Origin: JAQBDA01 sp041301185
GTDB lineage: Bacteria > Chloroflexota > Anaerolineae > Anaerolineales > UBA4823
DNA: 5,136 nt
Reading direction: 5' to 3'
Assembly: GCA_041301185.1 (NCBI GenBank)
Contig: JBFYSV010000091.1
Location: forward strand, 1 to 5,136
Part shown: in pieces, positions 1-5,136 of the stretch
Numbering within the stretch: the stretch's first letter is position 1
Layout: each line of letters starts with the position of its first letter
Notes under the pieces: generated by a model
Told to the model about the DNA's origin: nothing
Database searches by the model: none
Seen by the model: only the letters and a program-made list of their open reading frames with translations
Program-made: the position numbers and the translations under genes

Positions 1-1048
1 CGATGCCCCACTTGTCATTTGCCACGGGGATGAAATCATAAAAATCGCCGGAAGTCTCGTGAGCCGGCTCAAGCCTGGCAGCCATGTCCCAGCCGCGCAC
101 CGTCGGAGCGCCGTCCGGCAAGATACCGGCCTGGATACGCCATGCCATCTCCAGCTCTTGGCTGGCGCGTTGCTGTATCTGCCGGTTCGATACCTCTTCT
201 GCCTGGATCAGCCTGTGGACGATAATGTGCACAAGATGGTTGACCAGCTCCAATAGCTGATCTCTGTCCAAGGCCTCTTCCCGGGAGACGAGAGCGATAC
301 CACCAACGGCGCGGTTGGCATGTTGCGAGAGCAGGGGGGCGAGGATCAGCTCGCTGCCGGGCATGTGGACACCTCCCCACGGATAGCTATCTCCGTTCGA
401 GAAAGTGATCGGGCTGTCGGCTGAGCTTAGCCAGCGCCAGGCAGGCTCGGCGACGGGCTTTGGCAAGGGAGAGGGGTAGCTGAACAGGTCCTGATCGGGG
501 AACTGGCGCACCTGGATCTGGCAGCCGGGAAAGATAGCAGGCAGGTGAGCTCTCAGCAGCTCACCCAATCGGGCGGGATCGCTCCCGGCGGATTGGGCCT
601 CGTGTTCCAGGCGACCCATGCGCTCCGCTCTGACAATCGCCTGGGAGGCTTCCGGAGCAATCAAACGGCGACCCTGGTGAACCTGCATGATCGCTTCTGC
701 CAGGTCGCTGGCAGAAAGGTCTTTGAGCAGGTAGCCGGTTGCGCCTGCCTCCAGAGCGCCTTCTACTTTCTCCTTGTCTCTGAAACTGGTCAGCACCAGC
801 ACCTGGATAGTTGGCCAGCGCTGGCGGATGACGCGGGTGGCGGCAATGCCATCCATGCGCGGCATCTTCAGATCCATCAAAACTACGTCTGGCTTGAGAA
901 GCTCGCACAACTCAATCGCTTCTTCGCCATCCCTGGCTTCTCCAACCAGCTGTAATCCCTCGTATGCCATCACAAAAGCACCCAGCCCACTGCGGACAAT
1001 GGCCTGGTCATCGGCTATGATGACGCGAACAGGGTAATTGGCACTCAT
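1..1048 (-). CDS. Response regulator with GAF-like region and SpoIIE/RsbU-type PP2C phosphatase domain (3' end outside window)
   Basis: The reading frame is open from the ATG at 1048 to the left edge (349 residues). Residues 1-125 form a receiver domain: acidic pair D13/D14, phospho-acceptor D59 in LMDLKMP, T87 and K109 in GYLLKD, closest in style to NarL-type receivers. No helix-turn-helix follows. Residues about 155-280 look like a poorly conserved GAF-like sensor region, residues 280-305 resemble a signalling helix, and residues 298-349 match the start of an RsbU/SpoIIE phosphatase: ELEMAWRIQAGILP, then GDFYD at 334-338, which supplies a metal-binding Asp in that family. About 200 further residues should lie outside the window. 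In known relatives such phosphatases dephosphorylate STAS anti-anti-sigma factors or make other serine/threonine switches; that is the inferred cytoplasmic role, with output gated by receiver phosphorylation. The start is well supported: an in-frame stop lies at 1073-1075 with no other ATG or GTG between. The ribosome binding site is weak. It is divergent from mscL. The GAF call is the least certain part. Confidence 0.9.
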   Translation of the reverse strand, partial: MSANYPVRVIIADDQAIVRSGLGAFVMAYEGLQLVGEARDGEEAIELCELLKPDVVLMDLKMPRMDGIAATRVIRQRWPTIQVLVLTSFRDKEKVEGALEAGATGYLLKDLSASDLAEAIMQVHQGRRLIAPEASQAIVRAERMGRLEHEAQSAGSDPARLGELLRAHLPAIFPGCQIQVRQFPDQDLFSYPSPLPKPVAEPAWRWLSSADSPITFSNGDSYPWGGVHMPGSELILAPLLSQHANRAVGGIALVSREEALDRDQLLELVNHLVHIIVHRLIQAEEVSNRQIQQRASQELEMAWRIQAGILPDGAPTVRGWDMAARLEPAHETSGDFYDFIPVANDKWGI

Positions 1049-1204
1049 CCAGTCGTCTCTGGTCGTCGATCTTCACCTGGCTGGGAATGGTCTCCGGACA
1101 GACAAAACAATTTTACATGAAAAGGGCGGATTTGATGAGAATAAATTGCCTGGATTCGGCGCAGCGACAGCCCCGGTTTTCCCCTGAACCGCGTCAATAT
1201 TAAA

Positions 1205-1234
1205 TTGTTCATTTCAGTTGATATATGCGATAAT
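1205..1234 (+). promoter_or_regulatory. Predicted promoter of the mscL operon
   Basis: TTGTTC at 1205-1210 and GATAAT at 1229-1234 are separated by 18 bases. The -10 is preceded by TGC at 1226-1228, giving an extended -10 element. Transcription would start near 1241, leaving a leader of about 67 bases before mscL. This lies in the AT-rich half (about 1195-1260) of the 259-base divergent intergenic region 1049-1307. The other half, toward the signalling gene, is GC-rich and holds only a weak minus-strand -10 candidate (TAAAAT, 1115 to 1110) without a good -35. Confidence 0.5.
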
Positions 1235-1293
1235 AAGTGTGAAGTAAATTATTCCGATCGCTTTTTCAACCGATCAAGATACCCTACTATACT

Positions 1294-1300
1294 GAGGAGG
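1294..1300 (+). promoter_or_regulatory. Strong ribosome binding site of mscL
   Basis: GAGGAGG lies 7 bases before the ATG at 1308, a near-ideal Shine-Dalgarno sequence at ideal spacing. It fixes the mscL start. It is much stronger than the sites before the two following genes, so channel synthesis is probably favoured over them. Confidence 0.85.
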
Positions 1301-1307
1301 CTCATCA

Positions 1308-1682
1308 ATGTTGAAAGAGTTTCGCGATTTTGCCTTACGCGGCAATGTAATTGACCTGGCTGTTGCATTTGTCATTGGCGCGGCGTTTGTTGCAATTGTG
1401 AATTCACTGGTCAATGACATTATCATGCCCCTGGTGGGTGTGATCCTGGGCGGGCTGGATTTCACCACCCTGGCGATCACTTTTGGAAATGCGAATATCA
1501 CCTACGGCAACTTCATCCAGGCAATTATCAATTTCATCATTGTTGCCTTTGTCCTGTTCTTGGTTGTGCGCAGCATCAACCGGCTGCAGAAAAAGAAGGA
1601 AGCGGCACCGCCCGCGCCGCCGGAGCCTAGCGCCGAAGAGAAGCTGCTTGTGGAAATCCGCGACCTGCTGAAGCAGAAATAA
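1308..1682 (+). CDS. mscL: Large-conductance mechanosensitive channel MscL
   Basis: This 124-residue protein is MscL, the homopentameric inner-membrane pore that opens under membrane tension and releases solutes during hypo-osmotic shock. The family signature is clear: an amphipathic N-terminus (MLKEFRDFALRGNVIDLAV), first membrane helix at about 14-44 ending in NDIIMPLVG, a periplasmic loop at about 45-68, second membrane helix at about 69-90 (FIQAIINFIIVAFVLF), and the cytoplasmic pattern of charged RLQKKKE, a Pro/Ala-rich linker (99-107) and a C-terminal helix (EEKLLVEIRDLLKQK). Residue 20 in the pore-constriction region is Ala, as in the mycobacterial protein, where E. coli has Gly22. The protein is about a dozen residues shorter than E. 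coli MscL; much of the difference is in the periplasmic loop. The start follows a GAGGAGG site. The methyltransferase gene follows after 20 bases on the same strand, suggesting a shared transcript. Identification is secure from sequence alone. Confidence 0.98.
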   Translation: MLKEFRDFALRGNVIDLAVAFVIGAAFVAIVNSLVNDIIMPLVGVILGGLDFTTLAITFGNANITYGNFIQAIINFIIVAFVLFLVVRSINRLQKKKEAAPPAPPEPSAEEKLLVEIRDLLKQK

Positions 1683-1702
1683 GGCCAGGATCTGTATAAA
1701 CA

Positions 1703-2590
1703 ATGAATAATTGGGGGAAGGACAAGCAGGCAGAGCTTGCTAATGTTTCCGCGCCGGTAAGCTCTGTCCGCCAGTATTACGAGCGAAATACGCAGTTGTT
1801 TCTCCTGCCAGGCAGGAGAAAGCAAACCGGGAATATTCACCGCGCCCTCTGGGCGCCTGGAGTGAGCGATCTGGAAACTGCGCTGAATTATTCCAACGAG
1901 CTGGTGCGGGAACAACTACTGGAACTGGAGGAAAATGACCCGGAGTTGTCCATCCGGGTGGCTGACCTGGGTTGTGGTGTGGGGGGCAGCCTGCTCTACC
2001 TGGCTGCACGGATGCCCGGGATATTCTGGGGAGTGGGGGCGACGATCAGCCCGCTACAGGCGCGAATGGCCCGGCAGTTGGCACAGCAGCCTGGCTTACA
2101 AGGCCGGTGCGCATTCATCGAGGCAGATTACCTGGCGCTGCCTCTGCCGGCTGGAGTAGACGCAGCTTATTCTATCGAGGCTTTCGCCCACACACCGGAC
2201 CCGCAGAGATATTTCTGTGAAGCCAGCCGTATCTTGCGAGCTGGCGGGCGATTGCTGCTGTGCGATGACTTCCAAGGCGAGCACGCCGAGCCGGACAATT
2301 TCTGGTTGAATTCCTTCCAGCGAGGCTGGCAAGCAGCGGGCGTGTCCTCCCTGAGCCAGGCGGAAGAGCTGGCACGCCGCTGCGGGCTGCACCTGGTTGA
2401 CCAGCAAGACCTCACACCTCACCTGCGGCTCTCCCGGTTGCCCGCCCGGCTGGCTCGCTGGCTGGTCTTAGCCGGGCTACGATCTCATGATCCTTACTGG
2501 CAGAGCGTGGCAGGAGGGATTGCTTTGCAGCAGGCACTCAAGGCTGGTATAGTGACCTATCTATTTATTGTCTTTGAGAAATCAGCTTGA
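1703..2590 (+). CDS. Class I SAM-dependent methyltransferase, substrate unknown
   Basis: This 295-residue protein has the Rossmann-type methyltransferase fold. Motif I is VADLGCGVGGS at 86-96, where the glycine-rich loop binds S-adenosylmethionine. It is followed by GATISPLQARMA at about 112-123, EADYLALPLP at 140-149 (motif II region), SIEAFAHTPD at 157-166, and RILRAGGRLLLCDDF at 176-190 (motif III region). The N-terminal segment (VRQYYERNTQLFL, then IHRALWAPGV at 45-54) is an active-site lid of the kind seen in small-molecule C-, N- or O-methyltransferases such as the sarcosine/dimethylglycine, tocopherol and polyketide-tailoring groups. The C-terminal 100 residues are helical and probably shape the substrate pocket. 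No signal peptide or membrane helix is seen, so it should be cytosolic. The gene starts 20 bases after mscL with only a weak AGGA site at 1687-1690, consistent with read-through from mscL. Residues 33-40 are encoded by a 23-base palindrome. The fold is secure; the substrate cannot be read from sequence. Confidence 0.92.
   Translation: MNNWGKDKQAELANVSAPVSSVRQYYERNTQLFLLPGRRKQTGNIHRALWAPGVSDLETALNYSNELVREQLLELEENDPELSIRVADLGCGVGGSLLYLAARMPGIFWGVGATISPLQARMARQLAQQPGLQGRCAFIEADYLALPLPAGVDAAYSIEAFAHTPDPQRYFCEASRILRAGGRLLLCDDFQGEHAEPDNFWLNSFQRGWQAAGVSSLSQAEELARRCGLHLVDQQDLTPHLRLSRLPARLARWLVLAGLRSHDPYWQSVAGGIALQQALKAGIVTYLFIVFEKSA
1799..1821. repeat. Perfect 23-base palindrome inside the methyltransferase gene
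   Basis: Arms TTTCTCCTGCC (1799-1809) and GGCAGGAGAAA (1811-1821) are exact reverse complements around a single A at 1810. In RNA this would fold as a stem of about 10 pairs with a 3-base loop. It encodes about residues 33-40 of the methyltransferase, between the conserved YYERNT and IHRALW blocks, where length variation is likely tolerated. It is about 100 bases after the start codon. No function is known; a translation-affecting hairpin, a protein-binding site or chance are all possible. Confidence 0.6.
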
Positions 2591-2627
2591 CCTATCCCAT
2601 ATCAGTTGTAATGCAGGTATCCTTCAG

Positions 2628-4109
2628 ATGAGAACAAAATATTGGCTAATCGGTCTGGCTGGGGTGCTGCTCTTTCTCCTGGCAGTGTGGCGGATCCAGG
2701 CGGCGGGAAACGGCATCACCATCCGCAGCCTGCCGGGGTCAGATCCTCCGGTCACAATCCTGGCGCCATCTGATCCGCCGGGGGCTTCCCGCCCAACCGT
2801 GCTGGTAGGGCATGGCTTTGCCGGTTCGGCGGTGGTCATGCGCGGCTTCGGCCTGGAGCTGGCGCACACTGGATACCAGGTGGTGCTGTGGGATTTTTCC
2901 GGACACGGTAAAAACACGAACCCGATGCCCGAGGGAGAGCGGTCGAACAGCTTGCTCGCAGACGCTGAGGCGGTGCTGGATCAGGTGCGGGCGAGCGGGG
3001 CGGTAGCCGTTGACCAGGTAGCTATCCTGGGGCACTCGATGGGCAGCGGGGTGGCGCTGGAATTTGGGTTGCAAAACCCGGAGACTTCGGCGACGATAGC
3101 AGTATCGCCCGTGCCGCGCCAGGTTAGCTCGCAGCTTCCCCGCAACCTGCTGCTTATGGCAGGCGAGGGCGAGCCGCGTTTTCTGGCAACTGCCGAAGAC
3201 CTGCTGGGGCAGGCAGGCGGCTCGGGAGGTGATCCCGCAAGCGGCGACGCCAGAGCACTTATCTCCATCCCGGTTGTGGAGCATATTTCAATTCTATTCT
3301 CGCCAGCAGCTCACCAGGCGGCGACCGATTGGTTGGATGCTGCTTTTGGCGGGCAGGCAGGAGCCAGGGCTTATACAGACCGGCGCATCGGGTGGTATCT
3401 GTTGGGAATAGTTGGTGTGCTGTTGGTATCCTTTTCAGTAGCCCGCCTGATTGGCACCCCGCAAGATCAGCTGCCGGCGGACGCAAAGCAGCGACCGTTG
3501 TGGCGGCGGTTGGGCGGGTTGTCCCTGGGGGTGGTGCTGGCTTCCCTGGCTTTATGGGGTGCAGCTGCGGTAGGTTTGCAGTTGAACACCGCTATGAACC
3601 TGCTGGTGGGAGGCTTCTTGCTGATCTGGTTTGGGGTCGCCGGGCTGATCGCCTTCTGGATGACCGGTGCCAATATCCCGCGTCCAGGCCGGCGGGAGTG
3701 GCTGGGCGCCCTGGCAGCGTTTGCTGCACTATGGCTGGGAGTGGGCCTGCTGGGGCAGATGGTGTGGCTTCAATGGATACTGATCCCGACCCGGCTGTGG
3801 TTGTGGCTGCCTGGCAGCCTGCTCTTGCTGCCCTGGTTCTATACGGTTGGTCAGGGAAGTCGGGGGGGGAGCGCCCTGGCTAAAGGCGGCTGGTGGGTAG
3901 CGCATAGTGTATTGTTGGTCGGAGGATTGTTACTGGCGGTCAGGTTAAACCCCGAGCTGGGATTCCTGTTCTTGATCCTGCCGCTACTCCCGGCGGTGCT
4001 TGGGCTGCACGCCCTGGCATCCTATCCATACCGGGGCAGCTGGCCCTTTGCGCTGAGCGGAGCGCTATTTTTGACCTGGATCATCCTGGCAATATTTCCC
4101 CTGGTATAG
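2628..4109 (+). CDS. Polytopic membrane protein with N-terminal alpha/beta-hydrolase domain
   Basis: This 493-residue protein begins with a signal anchor (residues 6-25), then an alpha/beta-hydrolase domain at about 40-240, then eight predicted membrane helices at roughly 254-275, 296-318, 324-346, 358-380, 388-407, 421-439, 444-464 and 471-492. The hydrolase shows the oxyanion-type GHGF at 61-64, WDFSGHG at 88-94 and the nucleophile elbow GHSMGSG at 135-141 with Ser137. His219 in VVEHISI is the likely catalytic histidine, with an acid candidate in GEGEP (179-183). Arg/Lys residues cluster in alternate loops (276-295, 347-357, 408-420), which by the positive-inside rule places the hydrolase outside the cytoplasmic membrane. 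The substrate is unknown; an ester, lipid or peptide at the cell surface would fit. The ATG at 2628 is preferred over an in-frame TTG at 2568 because it starts directly before the anchor and avoids overlap with the methyltransferase; its ribosome site (CAGGT, 2614-2618) is weak. It lies 37 bases after the methyltransferase stop, probably in the same operon. Confidence 0.85.
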   Translation: MRTKYWLIGLAGVLLFLLAVWRIQAAGNGITIRSLPGSDPPVTILAPSDPPGASRPTVLVGHGFAGSAVVMRGFGLELAHTGYQVVLWDFSGHGKNTNPMPEGERSNSLLADAEAVLDQVRASGAVAVDQVAILGHSMGSGVALEFGLQNPETSATIAVSPVPRQVSSQLPRNLLLMAGEGEPRFLATAEDLLGQAGGSGGDPASGDARALISIPVVEHISILFSPAAHQAATDWLDAAFGGQAGARAYTDRRIGWYLLGIVGVLLVSFSVARLIGTPQDQLPADAKQRPLWRRLGGLSLGVVLASLALWGAAAVGLQLNTAMNLLVGGFLLIWFGVAGLIAFWMTGANIPRPGRREWLGALAAFAALWLGVGLLGQMVWLQWILIPTRLWLWLPGSLLLLPWFYTVGQGSRGGSALAKGGWWVAHSVLLVGGLLLAVRLNPELGFLFLILPLLPAVLGLHALASYPYRGSWPFALSGALFLTWIILAIFPLV

Positions 4110-4112
4110 TGG

Positions 4113-4143
4113 GGGATAGTCTCAACAGAATTGAGACTATCCC
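4113..4143. terminator. Stem-loop between convergent genes, possible bidirectional terminator
   Basis: GGGATAGTCTCAA (4113-4125) and TTGAGACTATCCC (4131-4143) are perfect 13-base complementary arms with the 5-base loop CAGAA. It begins 3 bases after the hydrolase stop codon and lies 27 bases beyond the stop of the minus-strand small gene, the expected place for a shared terminator. There is no T-tract on either strand, so it is not a classical intrinsic terminator. It may instead block 3' exonucleases or be a dispersed intergenic repeat. The rest of 4144-4170 holds nothing recognisable. Confidence 0.6.
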
Positions 4144-4170
4144 TACTCTGACCAGCGATTGGATAATGGG

Positions 4171-4413
4171 CTATTCTAAAATGTGGTGCTGGGTATTGGG
4201 AGTGTAGCGGGTCTGAAGCCTGTATCCCCAATTGGTGAGTATCTGACCTGAACGCGACAGGCCCAGGTAGATTGCTCCGGAAATCCGCTGGCGCAGGGTT
4301 GGGTGGTTTGGATGGGGTGCTTGCATTGTGCGCAACAGGCGAGCCTCCTCAATCAATTCATCCCGGTGCTCTTTCAAGACTTCGTAGTCGATATCGGTGT
4401 GGAAGATTATCAT
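4171..4413 (-). CDS. Small 80-residue protein of unknown function
   Basis: I do not recognise a named family. The case for a real gene is good: AAGGAG lies 7 bases before the ATG, a near-consensus promoter lies upstream on the same strand, and the reading frame fills the space to the stem-loop at 4113-4143 without overlapping another gene. The protein starts MIIFHTDIDYEVLKEHRDEL. Residues 10-31 are a charged, probably amphipathic helix (HRDELIEEARLLRTMQ), followed by a Pro/His-rich turn at 33-38 (PHPNHP) and a second basic, amphipathic stretch at about 39-70 (TLRQRISGAIYLGLSRSGQILTNWG, broken by glycines). The C-terminal ten residues are polar. There is no clear membrane helix, signal peptide or cysteine. 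The helix-turn-helical-tail form resembles many small uncharacterised proteins of Chloroflexota and Actinobacteria. It is divergent from the CGNR regulator and shares its control region, so it may be a target or partner of that regulator; this is inference. Confidence 0.75.
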   Translation of the reverse strand: MIIFHTDIDYEVLKEHRDELIEEARLLRTMQAPHPNHPTLRQRISGAIYLGLSRSGQILTNWGYRLQTRYTPNTQHHILE

Positions 4414-4420
4414 GGCATAT

Positions 4421-4426
4421 CTCCTT
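4421..4426 (-). promoter_or_regulatory. Ribosome binding site of the 80-residue protein
   Basis: Read on the minus strand, AAGGAG stands 7 bases before the ATG at 4413. It is one of the two best Shine-Dalgarno matches in the window and is the main evidence that this short reading frame is translated. Confidence 0.8.
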
Positions 4427-4448
4427 TGGCGTAGGTACAGGGTACCGC

Positions 4449-4477
4449 TTGACTTTCTGTAAATAACCTGCTATCAT
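4449..4477 (+). promoter_or_regulatory. Predicted promoter of the CGNR regulator gene
   Basis: TTGACT (4449-4454) and TATCAT (4472-4477) are separated by exactly 17 bases; each hexamer matches the sigma-70-type consensus at five of six positions. Transcription would start near 4484 and run right through the minus-strand promoter into the gene at 4542, leaving a leader of about 58 bases. A TAACCTG half-site lies in the spacer at 4464-4470. Confidence 0.65.
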
Positions 4478-4492
4478 TGTATTGACGGTTAT

Positions 4493-4514
4493 ATTCTAAC
4501 AAAATAATTCTAAC
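4493..4514. repeat. Two direct copies of ATTCTAAC, 14 bases apart
   Basis: ATTCTAAC occurs at 4493-4500 and again at 4507-4514. The first copy includes the -10 of the minus-strand promoter and the second lies in its spacer. The right copy overlaps the right arm of the inverted repeat at 4511. These may be further protein contacts, or only a product of the AT-rich promoter sequence. Confidence 0.4.
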
Positions 4515-4521
4515 CTGTCAA
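4493..4521 (-). promoter_or_regulatory. Predicted promoter of the 80-residue protein gene
   Basis: On the minus strand, TTGACA (4521 to 4516) is a perfect -35. It is followed after 17 bases by TAGAAT (4498 to 4493), five of six to the -10 consensus, and this is preceded by TGT, an extended -10. It is the best promoter match I see in the window. Transcription would start near 4486 and run left to the gene at 4413, a leader of about 73 bases. It faces the plus-strand promoter at 4449-4477. Confidence 0.7.
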
Positions 4522-4541
4522 TACCTAAATGGAAGTTATAA

Positions 4542-5136
4542 ATGAATGATAACTACGACTTTGAATCGGGTGAATTGTGCCTGGACTTTGCCAATACCAA
4601 TGATTGGCACGCCAGCGAAAATCCGCAGGAGCGCCTGCATGACTATCTTGACTTGATTTCCTGGGGAGAAAGCGCAGGTATACTCTCTGCTGAACGGGCC
4701 GATCGATTGCGTCGACTCGCCGCCCGTCTGCCCGAGGATGCTAGCGCTGCTTACGAGCGCGCCATCGAGTTCCGTGAAGCACTTTTCCACCTTTTCTCTG
4801 CAATCTCTAACAGAGACGATGTGGATAAGGGAGATCTGGCAATCCTGAATACAACCCTGGACTCTGCGCTGGGGCACCAGGAAATCACCATCTCTCCTGA
4901 CGGTTTTGCCTGGTCCTGGGATGATGACCCAGAACTGGAACGAGTCGTCTGGCCGGTAGCGCGCTCGGCTGCTGATTTGCTCACTTCCGATCTATTAAGC
5001 CGTATGCGGCGTTGCGAAGACGAGCGCGGCTGTGGCTACCTTTTTATCGACACAAGCCGCAACCGGAGCCGGCGCTGGTGTTCGATGGAATCTTGCGGCA
5101 ACCGGGCAAAAGCCAGGCGCCATTACGCCCGCCAAA
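4542..5136 (+). CDS. ABATE/CGNR zinc-finger transcription regulator (3' end outside window)
   Basis: The frame is open from the ATG at 4542 to the right edge (198 residues). The N-terminus has the ABATE-domain opening, GELCLDFANTNDW at about 10-22, followed by a mostly helical region to about 150. The C-terminal zf-CGNR domain is complete in its key part: Cys158 and Cys164 (C-X5-C), the basic LFIDTSRNRSRRW stretch at 167-179, and Cys180 and Cys185 in CSMESCGNRAKARRHYAR. The four cysteines should bind zinc, and the Arg-rich helix and loop should bind DNA. Family members are usually about 180-210 residues, so only a few residues are probably missing. These proteins are annotated as putative stress-induced transcription regulators; little is proven about their ligands. 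The start is supported by GGAAG at 4531-4535, 6 bases upstream; the ATG at 4546 is out of frame. The gene is divergent from the 80-residue protein gene, and repeated half-sites in the shared region suggest autoregulation. That is inference. Confidence 0.93.
   Translation, partial: MNDNYDFESGELCLDFANTNDWHASENPQERLHDYLDLISWGESAGILSAERADRLRRLAARLPEDASAAYERAIEFREALFHLFSAISNRDDVDKGDLAILNTTLDSALGHQEITISPDGFAWSWDDDPELERVVWPVARSAADLLTSDLLSRMRRCEDERGCGYLFIDTSRNRSRRWCSMESCGNRAKARRHYARQ

Larger units (their letters stand above)
4480..4523. repeat. Imperfect inverted repeat, likely operator
   Basis: TATTGACGGTTA (4480-4491) faces TAACCTGTCAATA (4511-4523). The arms are complementary over 12 bases except for one extra T (4516) in the right arm, with 19 bases between. 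A third partial copy, TAACCTG, lies at 4464-4470. The right arm covers the -35 of the minus-strand promoter, and the left arm covers the predicted start points of both transcripts. A protein bound to both arms would be expected to affect both genes. The binding protein is unknown; the adjacent CGNR regulator is the natural candidate. Confidence 0.55.

Noticed and set aside
545..955. A 136-codon plus-strand reading frame, and another plus-strand frame at 774-1037
   Set aside because: They lie opposite the receiver-phosphatase gene, whose translation shows conserved motifs throughout; these frames show none.
1110..1115. TAAAAT on the minus strand as a -10 for the signalling gene
   Set aside because: The sequence 17-18 bases upstream is a poor -35 (CATCAA), so the call is too weak to list as a feature.
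1265..1293. TTCAAC-17-TATACT as the mscL promoter
   Set aside because: The start point would be near 1300, removing the strong GAGGAGG site from the transcript; the promoter at 1205-1234 is more sensible.
2587..2615. TTGACC at the methyltransferase stop codon as an internal promoter for the hydrolase gene
   Set aside because: No acceptable -10 hexamer occurs at 16-18 bases downstream.
2568..2627. A longer start (TTG at 2568) for the membrane hydrolase
   Set aside because: It would put 20 polar residues before the signal anchor and overlap the methyltransferase by 23 bases, with no ribosome site; the ATG at 2628 fits better.
3329..3883. A 184-codon plus-strand frame inside the membrane hydrolase gene
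   Set aside because: It is a GC-driven shadow; the overlapping frame has a catalytic motif and regular membrane helices.
4536..4877. A 113-codon minus-strand frame opposite the CGNR gene
   Set aside because: The plus strand carries clear ABATE and CGNR motifs; the opposite frame has no recognisable motif and no ribosome site was found for it.

Overview
The window is about 5.1 kb of GC-rich bacterial chromosome with four complete protein genes and two genes cut by the window edges. No rRNA, tRNA, CRISPR array, transposase or phage gene is visible. The gene mix suggests a Chloroflexota-type bacterium (Anaerolineae or a relative): a receiver protein ending in a SpoIIE-type phosphatase, an ABATE/CGNR zinc-finger regulator, small uncharacterised proteins and a hydrolase fused to a large membrane domain. 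This assignment is an inference from gene content only, and an actinobacterial or other source is not excluded.

Layout. (1) Bases 1-1048, minus strand: the N-terminal 349 residues of a signalling protein with a receiver domain, a GAF-like region, a signalling helix and the start of an RsbU/SpoIIE-type PP2C phosphatase, which runs off the left edge. (2) Bases 1049-1307: a divergent intergenic region with a good plus-strand promoter and a strong ribosome binding site. (3) Bases 1308-4109, plus strand: a probable three-gene operon of mscL (mechanosensitive channel), a class I SAM-dependent methyltransferase and a polytopic membrane protein with an alpha/beta-hydrolase domain. The gaps are 20 and 37 bases. 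(4) Bases 4110-4170: a perfect 13-bp stem-loop between convergent genes. (5) Bases 4171-4413, minus strand: an 80-residue protein of unknown function with an excellent ribosome binding site. (6) Bases 4414-4541: a compact regulatory region with two near-consensus promoters facing each other and repeated TAACC/GTCAATA half-sites. (7) Bases 4542 to the end, plus strand: an ABATE/CGNR zinc-finger protein, cut at the right edge just after its zinc-finger motif.

How the parts may work together. The mscL operon begins with the osmotic safety valve and adds a small-molecule methyltransferase and a surface-facing membrane hydrolase, so an envelope or osmotic-stress role is plausible but not shown. 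The divergent SpoIIE-type protein is a partner-switching signalling component, also typical of stress responses. At the right end, the CGNR regulator and the 80-residue protein appear to share one control region. There, transcription from either promoter would run through the other, and the repeated half-sites suit binding by a regulator, perhaps the CGNR protein itself. That last region and the hydrolase-membrane fusion are the most unusual parts of the window.
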